A stretch of 64,000 bases of DNA. Origin: Fibrobacter succinogenes. Lineage in GTDB: Bacteria > Fibrobacterota > Fibrobacteria > Fibrobacterales > Fibrobacteraceae. Shown here piece by piece: positions 44,868-54,263 of this stretch (within the stretch, counting starts at the first letter, position 1; each line of letters begins with the position of its first letter). A model generated the notes under the pieces. It was given only the letters and a program-made list of their open reading frames with translations. It was not told the origin of the DNA and made no database searches. Position numbers and translations under genes: made by a program. Location: NCBI GenBank assembly GCA_902776765.1, contig CACYRP010000008.1:1-64000 (forward strand). Direction: 5' to 3'.

Positions 44868-45881
44868 ATGGATTTATTGAAAAAACTTTCAGCAATTGCA
44901 GCTCTCGCTATCGCATGCCCGGCATCAGATTTTGGCTACTTTTCTAAACACGATGCGGGTAAAGAAGTTTTTCCATTCCTATCGACTTTTGACAGCCCGC
45001 GTAATGCGGCTCTCGAAAAATCGGCATCGGCACTCCCCACAACGGACCCGAGCATTACCCAGCTAAACCCTGCAGCAATTCTCATTACCGAGGGCAAAAA
45101 GCGCGTTGCAGCAATCCATTGGCAAACTGGAGAATTCGAAGCCAACCAAGGAACGATCTCATATACAACACAGTTTGACAAATTCATTGTGCAAGTTTCG
45201 TATAACTGGAGCACTACGGAAGAAATCAAGGGCTATAACGAACAAGGAGAACTTGATGGCAATACATACAAGCCATTCAGCCAACTCGTCACGGCAACAG
45301 CAGCCTTCCCGATGAAACATATCCGCTTCGGCGCAACGCTCAAGTTCATCTCAGACAAAATGACAGAAGCCTCCACCGACCAGTCCGCTAAGGCCATTGC
45401 GTTTGACTGGGGCTTAACATGGATGTCCGACACCAGGAACTACGGTTTTTCGTTTGTTGCAAGAGACTTTGGCGCCATGCTCCGCGGTTATGTCAAGGAA
45501 AACGCAGACGACACCTACCCGTTGTCGCAGACTTTCGCTATCGGTGGATTCCTTAAGCCCCGCAGCGTTCCGCGATTGACCTTGTTTGCCGAAACAGACT
45601 TTCCGCGCTACGCAGAACCCGATTTAAACCTTGGTGCAGAATATGCACTCGGTGAATTCTTCCGCATCCGAGCCGGCTTCACCCGCACATGGCTAGACAT
45701 TTCCCGCGACTTCAAGGAATTAGCATCTTCCTCCAGCAGACCGGACGAAACAAACGAAGCCCGTATATTCAGCCTTGGCCTTGGTTACGTATCTAACTTG
45801 TTCGCCTTCGACTACGCATTTTCGTACCTCGCCGAAAGCTTAGGCTACGAGCACAGGCTCGGTCTCCGCGTTGAATTCTAA
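44868..45881 (+). CDS. PorV/PorQ-like outer-membrane barrel protein
   Basis: A 337-residue protein with a short signal region and a beta-barrel pattern of alternating residues through to a terminal aromatic (LRVEF). The N-terminal segment ALPTTDPSITQLNPAAIL matches the (D)-x-NPA-x-L motif of the PorV/PorQ family. PorV is a component of type IX secretion in Bacteroidota; in Fibrobacter a similar role is inference. TATAAA at 44854-44859 ends eight bases before the ATG, with TTGCAA 18 bases further upstream and no Shine-Dalgarno. The next gene starts 17 bases after its stop. Confidence 0.7.
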   Translation: MDLLKKLSAIAALAIACPASDFGYFSKHDAGKEVFPFLSTFDSPRNAALEKSASALPTTDPSITQLNPAAILITEGKKRVAAIHWQTGEFEANQGTISYTTQFDKFIVQVSYNWSTTEEIKGYNEQGELDGNTYKPFSQLVTATAAFPMKHIRFGATLKFISDKMTEASTDQSAKAIAFDWGLTWMSDTRNYGFSFVARDFGAMLRGYVKENADDTYPLSQTFAIGGFLKPRSVPRLTLFAETDFPRYAEPDLNLGAEYALGEFFRIRAGFTRTWLDISRDFKELASSSSRPDETNEARIFSLGLGYVSNLFAFDYAFSYLAESLGYEHRLGLRVEF

Positions 45882-45898
45882 AAGCATAAAGGTTAGCA

Positions 45899-46795
45899 AT
45901 GCGGCAGTTCGACGTTTTTGTTTTTGACGAAAACTTTGACGACGCGCAAGGCAACATTCCCCAACCGCCATTCACGGATGCTGAACTCGGTTGGTTCTTT
46001 ACAAACGATTGGAACAAGCACCTGAACGAGATTGAAGGGGAATGGGTTATTTTTGCGCACCCATGTATCAAGATCGACCGCACGTTTTTGAACAACGTTG
46101 CAGAAGTCACCGACAGTTTTCCGATGGTCGATGCCTTTGCGCCGCGCATTCGAATAAAGTCAAACGTTTATCAAGAAAGCCACGCTGATTTAAACAAGAA
46201 TAACGCAACCACAGATAAAATAAAATTTTTAGGCGGGTATCTATTAAGGCCCGCCGCTAAAGGTTCCGGCTTTATCGAAATCGATGAAAACGCTCCCATG
46301 CGTTACGTCGCGGCACCACATCCCTACCTTGGAATTTATTCTAGACGCATAATCCAACGTACAGGCGGTTTCGACATGACGCTCCCGCCCACAGCGCGCC
46401 TCGCCGATTTCACGCTCCGCATGATGCATGCGGGCGGCAAAATGTTTTCGGTCCCATACCTCGTGGCGCAAATAAAAGATGATGGTGCCAAAGCCAACGC
46501 TAGCGAAAGTGATGCAAAGCCGAATGCCGAAAACAGCTCAAAAGTAACTGCAAGCGAAAACGCGCAAGGAGAAAGCGCGCCGGACTTGACGAAATGCGCG
46601 CCAGATCTTAAAGCGACAGCAATTATTTTATCCAAAGCATTCGGAATCGAAGCGTCTTTGCCGTTCGCCCTACACCACCCATCCGTCATACCAACGCTAT
46701 TCCGCAACAGAAGCGCAATCAAAGCAAAGCGCAAAGCGGCGACATTGCTTTCGAAGCTCACAGCGGATTTTCTGAAAGAAGTGGTTGGTGGTTAG
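45899..46795 (+). CDS. Glycosyltransferase-like protein, divergent
   Basis: A 298-residue soluble protein, probably co-transcribed with the PorV-like gene (AAAGG upstream). The segments WVIFAHPCIKIDRTFLNNV, FAPRI and YLGIYSRRIIQRTGGFDMTLPPTARLADFTLRMMHAG resemble the second half of GT-A enzymes, where GGFD precedes the acceptor site. The usual DDGS block is not clear. An Ala/Ser/Asn-rich insertion (residues about 195-235) looks like a linker. Call it glycosyltransferase-like with moderate confidence. Confidence 0.55.
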   Translation: MRQFDVFVFDENFDDAQGNIPQPPFTDAELGWFFTNDWNKHLNEIEGEWVIFAHPCIKIDRTFLNNVAEVTDSFPMVDAFAPRIRIKSNVYQESHADLNKNNATTDKIKFLGGYLLRPAAKGSGFIEIDENAPMRYVAAPHPYLGIYSRRIIQRTGGFDMTLPPTARLADFTLRMMHAGGKMFSVPYLVAQIKDDGAKANASESDAKPNAENSSKVTASENAQGESAPDLTKCAPDLKATAIILSKAFGIEASLPFALHHPSVIPTLFRNRSAIKAKRKAATLLSKLTADFLKEVVGG

Positions 46796-47068
46796 TAGGA
46801 AGTAGGAAGTAGACAGTACGTCATCCTGAATGGCGTAAGCCATGAAGACAACTCAGAAGGCGAGTGTTGCGCCCATGCTAGCATGGGCATAACCGAGCCA
46901 AGGAGTTGGGGCTTTGCCCCATCCAGTAAAGTCTTGAAATAACTGGATCCCTCATCCTTATGGGATTCGGGATGACGAGATGCAATCGTCTACACTCCAA
47001 TAAAAAATGGCACCCGTCCCCATTCGCGGATTATGCCCACGTTCTACATTTTGCTGCGACTTCGGTGC
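46796..47068. other. Gene-free repeat region before gap terminator
   Basis: It contains AGTAGGAAGTAGGAAGTAGA units (46796-46815) and an inverted repeat CCCATGCTAGCATGGG near 46872. A tract with CCGAGCCAAGGAGTTGGGGC and a pair CATCCTGAATG/ATTCGGGATGAC follow. No gene was seen; the short frame near 46960 lies in repeat text. Confidence 0.5.
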
Positions 47069-47100
47069 AAAAAAAATCACCCCGCTCTATCGAGCGGGGC
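47069..47100 (-). terminator. Terminator of gap
   Basis: CCCCGCTC and GAGCGGGG form a perfect 8-bp stem with loop TATC. On the minus strand it is followed by a T run of about eight. Confidence 0.8.
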
Positions 47101-47181
47101 TTAAACTTTTTAGCGGAGGTGCGGGAATCTATTTTGCTTTAAGCTGTTGCGCCCACACCACTAACACTAATCGAGCCTAAA

Positions 47182-48269
<1,088 letters not shown>

Positions 48270-48351
48270 CTATTAATTTTTTTTTTAATTGTCCACTAAT
48301 TCAAAGAAAAATTAAAGGATTGGGAGATTTTTTTAGCAAAAAAACTAGAAG

Positions 48352-49119
48352 TTACTTCTCCATCACTTCGAGGACTAGCTTTTCGAGCATTTCGAAGCTG
48401 GGGGCGCCACTCCAGACACGCTTGATATAGCCATTTGCGTCAAGGAGCATGAGCGTCGGAACCGCATGAATGCCATAACGGCGCCAGAGTCCCTGGTCGG
48501 CATCGCGATACAGCGGATACGGGGACGCATGCTGTTTTTTGTAGAACGAGAGGAGCGTATTTTTCTGTTCAGACGAAATTCCGATGACTTCGAGACCTTG
48601 GCTAGAATACTTGTTGTACATTTTTTCGAGCACAGGGAGCGTCTGGCGGCATGGCCCGCACCAAGTTGCCCAAAAGTCCAAAAGGGTTGCCTTCGGAGCT
48701 TCTTGCCTTTTCTCCGCATTCTTATAGAAGTTATTGCCGAACTTTGCAATTTTGCTTCCGATTGCAGAGCCCGTCAGGCTAGAAATATCGTCCGGACGTT
48801 CCGTCAGCGTCACCGTGAGCGGGATGCGCTTTCCTTCGCGGAAAATTTCAATAGCGACATGCGAACCGACTTTCGCATTTTTCACAACATTCTGGAGTTG
48901 CGCGACATTCACTAGGTCCTTCCCGTCAATGCCGATGACCAAGTCACCCGAGACAACGCCCGCGGCAAGGCAGCCCGATTCAGGATGCACGCCAGAAACA
49001 CGGAGCGCTAGGTGATTTTCATAGAGATCTTTCTTATAAATAAGTCCAAGCCATGGTCCTGCAAAAGCAGAAACCGAGAGGAAAGAGAAAATACTAATTG
49101 CACGAACAATTTTAAACAT
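48352..49119 (-). CDS. PDZ domain-TlpA-like thioredoxin fusion, exported
   Basis: A 255-residue exported protein (signal ends SAFA; AGGAGG upstream). Residues about 25-110 form a PDZ domain (WLGLIY, GVVSGDLVIGIDGKDL). Residues about 125-255 form a TlpA/ResA-type thioredoxin domain with FWATWCGPCRQTLP and the cis-proline loop AVPTLMLLD. Both redox cysteines are present, so it is probably a periplasmic thiol reductant or oxidase with a protein- or peptide-docking domain. The combination is uncommon. It is 9 bases downstream of the barrel protein gene. Confidence 0.88.
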   Translation of the reverse strand: MFKIVRAISIFSFLSVSAFAGPWLGLIYKKDLYENHLALRVSGVHPESGCLAAGVVSGDLVIGIDGKDLVNVAQLQNVVKNAKVGSHVAIEIFREGKRIPLTVTLTERPDDISSLTGSAIGSKIAKFGNNFYKNAEKRQEAPKATLLDFWATWCGPCRQTLPVLEKMYNKYSSQGLEVIGISSEQKNTLLSFYKKQHASPYPLYRDADQGLWRRYGIHAVPTLMLLDANGYIKRVWSGAPSFEMLEKLVLEVMEK

Positions 49120-49128
49120 TAGATCCTC

Positions 49129-49689
49129 CTAAAACAAATAAAAACCGATATTCAAAGCGGCTGTAAAATGGGCTTCGCGACCGAAAAAATCGTTCTCTTT
49201 GTGTTCGACAAGCGCACGTCCTACAATATAGCTGGCATCAAGTTCTATACGGCACAAGAAACTCGCATTCTTGAAAAACGTGATGTCGCGACCGTACCCA
49301 AGGGTGATTCGAGGCGGGAAATAGCTTTTGTCGTAACGTTCAAATGAGATAAACGAAACGCCTAAGCGCAAAAAATCGTCTTCGCGCATGCCGCGGAAAA
49401 AGAACCGCCAATCGGCACCAATCTCAAAGTAATCGCCCGAGAATAAGGCTACCGCGAACAAGTCCGCCGAATGGTGCCTATGAAAGCGATACTCGCCACT
49501 CAGTAAAATTCCCGGATGTATAGAACTCAGATAATAAACGAGTTCCAATTCACCACCAAAAGAAAACGAAGCAAGCGAATCCTTCGCAGGCGCCTCATCG
49601 TAGGACGGCTCGATAAAGTATCCAGCGAAAGACTGGACACAGGCAAGCAAAATCGCTACGACAAATATTTTAGCGCTTCGAACCATCAT
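49129..49689 (-). CDS. Small outer-membrane beta-barrel-like protein
   Basis: A 186-residue protein with a signal peptide (ending QSFA) and about eight amphipathic strands ending in NIGFYLF, a typical C-terminal barrel signature. HPGILLSGEYRFHRHHSADLF and RDITFFKNASFLCRIELDASY are strand-like. No specific family recognised. Start: ATG at 49689, followed by another ATG; the TTG at 49695 is an alternative. It lies 9 bases after the dihydroorotate dehydrogenase stop, so the three minus-strand genes may be one operon. Confidence 0.65.
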   Translation of the reverse strand: MMVRSAKIFVVAILLACVQSFAGYFIEPSYDEAPAKDSLASFSFGGELELVYYLSSIHPGILLSGEYRFHRHHSADLFAVALFSGDYFEIGADWRFFFRGMREDDFLRLGVSFISFERYDKSYFPPRITLGYGRDITFFKNASFLCRIELDASYIVGRALVEHKENDFFGREAHFTAALNIGFYLF

Positions 49690-49698
49690 GAACAACCA

Positions 49699-50874
49699 CT
49701 AGCGTTTCGGATTCTTAGAATCGTAATCGGCAAGAGAGCTATAGCCGTCTTTCGAAAGAGCTTCTTGAAGTTCCTTGCGCATCGCATGTGCCGCCATCCA
49801 GCGGAAAGCCACCACAGAGTAGCACTGCACCGCATCGACGCCAAGCTTGATGAGGTCGTAAATTTTATAGCCGTGGTCAATGCCACCGCAAGCCATCACG
49901 CTCATTTGCGGATAATGTTCACGGATAAACTTGACATTCTTGACCATGTTTTCGTAGAGCGGTCGGCCAGACATACCGCCGCAATCGCCATCGGCACGGA
50001 GCGGAGTCAGTTCGTTAAACTTGACGCGGACCGGGAGGTTTTCGATTTTCTTGGTCGGATACGTGTTGCCGATGACAACGCCGTTTACGCCAGCCTTCAC
50101 GAGCGCATCCATGATTGTCGCCGTGTGCGCCTCGGCCATATCCGGGCTGAGTTTTGCATAAACTGCCTTGCGGTAGTTTTGCGCATCGCGATAATTCTTG
50201 ATTTCAGAGAAAATCTTGTCGATGAAGGACATATCGAGATCGAGACGATTCTCCCCCGTATTCGGGCAGCTCACGTTGATTTCGATGTAATCGGCCACGC
50301 GGTAAGCGATGGAAAAACTTTCGATGATATCCTTGATTTTTTCGTTTTCATCGGTCAGGCCCGGCGTTTCGGCAACGGAAATGCCCACGCACATGTGAGC
50401 CCTATGAGCGGCAGCAATCTGGGCATCTGTACGGCGAGTCACCGCTTCGACACCATCGTTATTGAGGCCCATGCTGTTGTGGATGGCACGGTCTTTTTCG
50501 ATAAAACCGATACGCGGTCTGTGCGTGTTTCCCTCGCGCACATGGCGAGTCGCCGTCCCCACAGAAATTCCACCAAAGCCCATATTTGCAAAATCACAAA
50601 TGCGCTTCGCCGTCTTATTTGCACCAGCCGCAAGCACAATCGGAGCCCCGAAATGGAGCGGATTCGAGCCATCGGCAAACGTCACCACGCGATTCAGCGT
50701 CTTGCTCAAGTCCGGGCGACCTCCCATAAACGGTATAATCGGGGCAAAGCGAGCCACATGCTTCAGGGAATCATGGCGAAATTCCGGATTATTGTGGAAA
50801 ATTCGACGAATGAGAGCCAAAATGCGGTCACTGACGCGCATATAATATTCGTGGTTGATGCAATTATCGTTCAT
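49699..50874 (-). CDS. pyrD: Dihydroorotate dehydrogenase (PyrD family)
   Basis: Oxidises dihydroorotate to orotate in pyrimidine synthesis, with FMN. The 391-residue protein has the class 2-like layout with an N-terminal helical extension: GAPIVLAAGANKTAKRICDFANMGFG, NSMGLNNDGVEA, YAKLSPD, GVVIGNTYPTK and the FMN-phosphate loop CGGIDHGYKIYDLI. The active-site block is NVSCPNT, with Cys where class 2 enzymes have Ser, as in class 1. The ATG at 50874 is seven bases after a TATCTT box and no Shine-Dalgarno is seen; an ATG at 50841 is the alternative. A PyrD-like enzyme with another substrate is possible. Confidence 0.85.
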   Translation of the reverse strand: MNDNCINHEYYMRVSDRILALIRRIFHNNPEFRHDSLKHVARFAPIIPFMGGRPDLSKTLNRVVTFADGSNPLHFGAPIVLAAGANKTAKRICDFANMGFGGISVGTATRHVREGNTHRPRIGFIEKDRAIHNSMGLNNDGVEAVTRRTDAQIAAAHRAHMCVGISVAETPGLTDENEKIKDIIESFSIAYRVADYIEINVSCPNTGENRLDLDMSFIDKIFSEIKNYRDAQNYRKAVYAKLSPDMAEAHTATIMDALVKAGVNGVVIGNTYPTKKIENLPVRVKFNELTPLRADGDCGGMSGRPLYENMVKNVKFIREHYPQMSVMACGGIDHGYKIYDLIKLGVDAVQCYSVVAFRWMAAHAMRKELQEALSKDGYSSLADYDSKNPKR

Positions 50875-50992
50875 ATTCTGTAAGATAGAAAAATCCGCCA
50901 TCAAAGACACACACGCAAGGCAGATAGAACGAATAAAGGACCTATTGCAGAGCTTTGAAAAAAATTATAATTCTACAAAAAGAGAGAAAATC

Positions 50993-52378
50993 ATGCAAAA
51001 TCAAATCAAGAAAAACATTCACGAAAACATGCCTCGCTATATCGACATGCTTTCAAGCTTGGTAGCCATTCCATCCATCAGTTTTGACAATTTTGACCAG
51101 AAACACGTTTTGGACTCCGCAAACGCCGTCAAGGCCATGTTCGAAAAAGCAGGACTCACGAACATCCAGTTTTTGCTTCCGCCTAGCGGGCGACCGAGCG
51201 TTTACGCCGAAAGCCTCACGAGCCCAGACAAGCCCACAGTTCTTTTGTACGCCCATCACGACGTGCAGCCGCCCATGAGGGAAGCGCTTTGGAACACGCC
51301 GCCGTTTACAGCAACGCTTAAAGGCGACCGTCTCTTCGGCCGTGGAACCGCTGACGACAAGGCGGGAATCATCACGCATCTTGCGGCGCTTGAACAAGTC
51401 CGTAGAAAACTCAAAGGCAATGGTCCGAACCTCAAGTTCATCATCGAGGGCGAAGAAGAATCCGGAAGCGCAGGCTTCGAAAAGATCCTTACGGAACACG
51501 CAGAACTTTTAAAGTGCGACGCCGTCATTGTCGCTGACCTCGGGAATTTTGCGAAGAACACGCCTTCCATCACGACAACGCTCCGCGGCATGAGCGCCAT
51601 CAACGTCACGCTCCGCGCCACAAAGGCACCGCTCCATTCCGGCTCTTGGTCCGGCCCAATTCCAGACCCAGCCCAGGCACTTTGCCGCATGATTGCAAGC
51701 CTGACGGACAAGGACGGCAAGATTCTTATTCCGCATTACGAAGACGATGTTATTCCGCCGACCAAGGAAGAGCTAGAATCTTACAAGTCTCTCGGCATGA
51801 CCGAAAAGATTTTCCGCAATGACGGAGGCGTTTTGGATCAAGTCGACTTAAACGTTCCTGAAGATGAAATTCTGATTTCGCTGTGGCGCCGCCCGAGCAT
51901 TATTGTGAGCACCATCGAATCGGGTTCCCGCGCAAACGCAGGGAACGTGCTGCAAGACTGCGCCTACGCACGCATCGGCATCCGCCTTGCGCCCGGCATG
52001 GACGCCGTGAAATGCACCGATATGCTCGCCGACTTCCTCAAAGCGCAAGTTCCAAACCACTTGGAAATCACGATTGACAAGGAAGATGGCGCCAATCCGT
52101 TCGTCACCGACACGACACACCCGTTCTTCCAAAAAATGAGCGATGCCATGACGGATGCCTACAACTCCCCCACCAAATTTATTGGCTGTGGCGCAAGCAT
52201 CCCCGGCGCAGAACTGTTCCGCAATACATTCGGGAACATTCCCATTTTGCTCACCGGCCTCGAAGACCCGGAATGCAACGCCCATGGCGAAAACGAAAGC
52301 CTTTACCTGCCCGATTTCGAAAGCGGAATCATCGCGGAATCATTGTTCTTTGCAAGCATTTCTAGCATTAGCGATTAA
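50993..52378 (+). CDS. M20 family metallopeptidase/dipeptidase
   Basis: A 461-residue cytoplasmic zinc peptidase. Metal and catalytic motifs: LLYAHHDVQPP (His ligand and Asp), GRGTADDKAG (bridging Asp), EGEEESGS (catalytic Glu pair), the dimerisation-domain APLHSGSWSG, and a final His in NAHGENESLYLPDF. It resembles the M20 dipeptidases of the carnosinase/ArgE-DapE type. The ATG at 50993 was chosen because the open frame upstream overlaps the divergent pyrD start. Substrate unknown; probably scavenging of peptides. Confidence 0.92.
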   Translation: MQNQIKKNIHENMPRYIDMLSSLVAIPSISFDNFDQKHVLDSANAVKAMFEKAGLTNIQFLLPPSGRPSVYAESLTSPDKPTVLLYAHHDVQPPMREALWNTPPFTATLKGDRLFGRGTADDKAGIITHLAALEQVRRKLKGNGPNLKFIIEGEEESGSAGFEKILTEHAELLKCDAVIVADLGNFAKNTPSITTTLRGMSAINVTLRATKAPLHSGSWSGPIPDPAQALCRMIASLTDKDGKILIPHYEDDVIPPTKEELESYKSLGMTEKIFRNDGGVLDQVDLNVPEDEILISLWRRPSIIVSTIESGSRANAGNVLQDCAYARIGIRLAPGMDAVKCTDMLADFLKAQVPNHLEITIDKEDGANPFVTDTTHPFFQKMSDAMTDAYNSPTKFIGCGASIPGAELFRNTFGNIPILLTGLEDPECNAHGENESLYLPDFESGIIAESLFFASISSISD

Positions 52379-52381
52379 AAA

Positions 52382-52407
52382 GATTCCGGCTCAAAGGCCG
52401 GAATGAC
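52382..52407. repeat. GATTCC...GGAATGAC palindromic intergenic repeat
   Basis: GATTCCGGC and GCCGGAATGAC form an 8-bp stem around TCAAAG, four bases after the peptidase stop. Confidence 0.75.
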
Positions 52408-52460
52408 GTTAAAGAACCATGTAATATTTTTTAACAGCTATTTCTACAGAGGGTGTAAAT

Positions 52461-53150
52461 ATGAAACGTTTGAAACTAGTGGTTCTGACAGGCGCAGGCA
52501 TCAGCGCGGAATCTGGCCTCCGCACGTTCCGCGGAAACGACGGCATGTGGGAACACGAAAACATCGAGGACGTCTGCACGCCGGAAGCCCTCCGCCGTGA
52601 CCCGAAGCGCGTCAAGGACTTTTACAACTTCTTGCGAAAGGGACTCCCCGAGCATGCCCCGAACGCGGCGCACATCGCGCTTGCCAAGCTCGAAGAGCGC
52701 CTCGGCGACCAATTCCTGCTCGTGACGCAAAACGTCGACGACCTCCACGAACGTGGAGGCAGCAAGCGCGTGTTGCACATGCATGGCGACTTGATGAAAC
52801 TCCGCTGCACAAAGCATGAACACGAATTCGATTTCACGGGCGAAGAAACGATGGACACCAAGTGCCCCATTTGCGGAAGCCCCGTGCGTCCGGACATCGT
52901 GTTCTTTGGAGAAACGCCGTTGTACATGGACGAAATCCAGAATGCGCTCATGAACTGCGATGAATTTGTCTACATCGGCACAAGTAGCGTCGTGTATCCG
53001 GCAGCTGGATTCAAAAGTTTTGCCCACTCCTACGGCGCAAAGGTCACTTGCCTCAATCTTGAAGCGCCTTACGGCGACCCGTACACGGACGTCGTCATTC
53101 AAGGGAAAGCAACAGAAATCGTTCCCAAGTGGTGCGAAGAATTCAAGTGA
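52461..53150 (+). CDS. cobB: NAD-dependent protein deacylase, sirtuin (CobB-like)
   Basis: Removes acyl groups from lysines using NAD. The 229-residue protein has TGAGISAESGLRTFRGNDGMW, TQNVDDLHERGG, the catalytic histidine in HMHGD, IGTSSVVYPAAGF and the zinc pair CPIC. The first zinc ligand region is LRCTKHEH, with only one Cys, much as in E. coli CobB. The Tyr-x-x-Arg pair used by desuccinylases reads YNFLR here, with the Arg one position later, so acyl preference is open. AGAGGGTG lies upstream of the ATG. Confidence 0.93.
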   Translation: MKRLKLVVLTGAGISAESGLRTFRGNDGMWEHENIEDVCTPEALRRDPKRVKDFYNFLRKGLPEHAPNAAHIALAKLEERLGDQFLLVTQNVDDLHERGGSKRVLHMHGDLMKLRCTKHEHEFDFTGEETMDTKCPICGSPVRPDIVFFGETPLYMDEIQNALMNCDEFVYIGTSSVVYPAAGFKSFAHSYGAKVTCLNLEAPYGDPYTDVVIQGKATEIVPKWCEEFK

Positions 53151-53212
53151 TTAGTAGACAGTAGGAAGTAGGCGGTAGGAAGCGGCTAGAATCTAAAAGG
53201 TGCCATGAAAAT

Positions 53213-53249
53213 TGCGCGGGTCAGTTCACATCACCGCCCGCGCATTTTT
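53213..53249. terminator. Terminator between convergent genes
   Basis: TGCGCGGG and CCCGCGCA form a perfect 8-bp stem with a 16-base loop and a T run to the right. AGTAGGAAGTAGGCGGTAGG repeat units lie just before it (53153-53180). Confidence 0.7.
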
Positions 53250-54190
53250 CATTTCTTTTCCGGTACTTTGGTTTCCGCAGTATCGTCCTTAATCAAACGC
53301 ACATAAGATTGCGAATGCGTGCTGAACGTTACGCGCCCAGGGAAAATTTCAAAGCAGAATTTATCTTCAGCCGTCCAAAAATGGCTAAAGTAATTATTGC
53401 TGATTCCCGTATTGCTTTTCACTGGAGTCGCTTCAAAACCTAAATTATCGGTCGGAGTCACGCTGCACTTTTCCCAGCCCTTGCGGGACATGAGCACGCT
53501 CGACGGATCACCACAGCCCAAGCTCGCCGCGGTTTGCGTCAAGATTTCAAAATCCTTTTTCTTGGGAACGCGCCAGCCTCTTACGGCGCAGTACTTATTA
53601 ACAGCATTCCATTCATAAATGCCATCTCCGGTATAACCCACGCACTTGTATTTCAGAGGTTCCTTCATCCAAACTTGATTGCCAATCCTCACGGTCTTAT
53701 AGACCTGACCATCACGCGGATCGACAAATTGCGATTCATAAAGATTTGGAGAAAGCGAGAATCTTTTTTGCCAAATGTATTCCTGCAAAATATCGAGCAT
53801 TTGTGCGCAAGGTTCAAAAGACAAGCCTAAATCAACGCAAAGTCGTCTTTGGCAAGCTTCCAACACTTCCTGCTGTTCACCATCCGAAAATGTCTTGACC
53901 TCGTACATGCTTGACGGAATCCGCTTTAGAACGAGCAAAAACAAACGGTCCTTGGCATCAGCAAATTCAGGAGCGTTCAAATCACGCAATTCTTTTTCCA
54001 AAGTCGATTCGTTTGCAAAAATGGATTCCCCAACTTTTTGCACAAGAGCATCACACAAAGTTTTGACATCTTTTTGCGCCACCTTGACTGCTGGGCGAAC
54101 CAATTTAGCCCCGCAGAACGGGCAATTTTCCATTTTATCGATTAAAGCATCAAAGTCCTTTAGATTCTTATGACACTCTTTACAGAACAT
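53249..54190 (-). CDS. Zinc-ribbon protein with Fib_succ_major (TIGR02145) domain
   Basis: A 313-residue protein. The N-terminus is a zinc ribbon (CKEC, later CPFC). A helical middle part follows, with no match that I know. The C-terminal about 130 residues have the pattern of the Fibrobacter major paralogous domain: DGQVYKTVRIGNQVWMKEPL, then YEWNAVNKYC, GWRVPKKKDFEIL and a final SYVRLIKD. Most members are exported, but this one has no signal peptide or lipobox. The ATG at 54190 starts directly at the ribbon. A TTTTTTAATATT box lies about 35 bases upstream. Function unknown. Confidence 0.82.
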   Translation of the reverse strand: MFCKECHKNLKDFDALIDKMENCPFCGAKLVRPAVKVAQKDVKTLCDALVQKVGESIFANESTLEKELRDLNAPEFADAKDRLFLLVLKRIPSSMYEVKTFSDGEQQEVLEACQRRLCVDLGLSFEPCAQMLDILQEYIWQKRFSLSPNLYESQFVDPRDGQVYKTVRIGNQVWMKEPLKYKCVGYTGDGIYEWNAVNKYCAVRGWRVPKKKDFEILTQTAASLGCGDPSSVLMSRKGWEKCSVTPTDNLGFEATPVKSNTGISNNYFSHFWTAEDKFCFEIFPGRVTFSTHSQSYVRLIKDDTAETKVPEKK

Positions 54191-54263
54191 AGCGTTTTCC
54201 CCGAAAAGATTCTCGTATTTTCAATCTTAATATTAAAAAACAAGAATGAAAGGGATGTAAAAC

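Noticed and set aside
49516..50883. A 455-codon plus-strand frame antisense to pyrD
   Set aside because: It is a shadow frame over a clear enzyme gene, with low-complexity His/Arg-rich translation.
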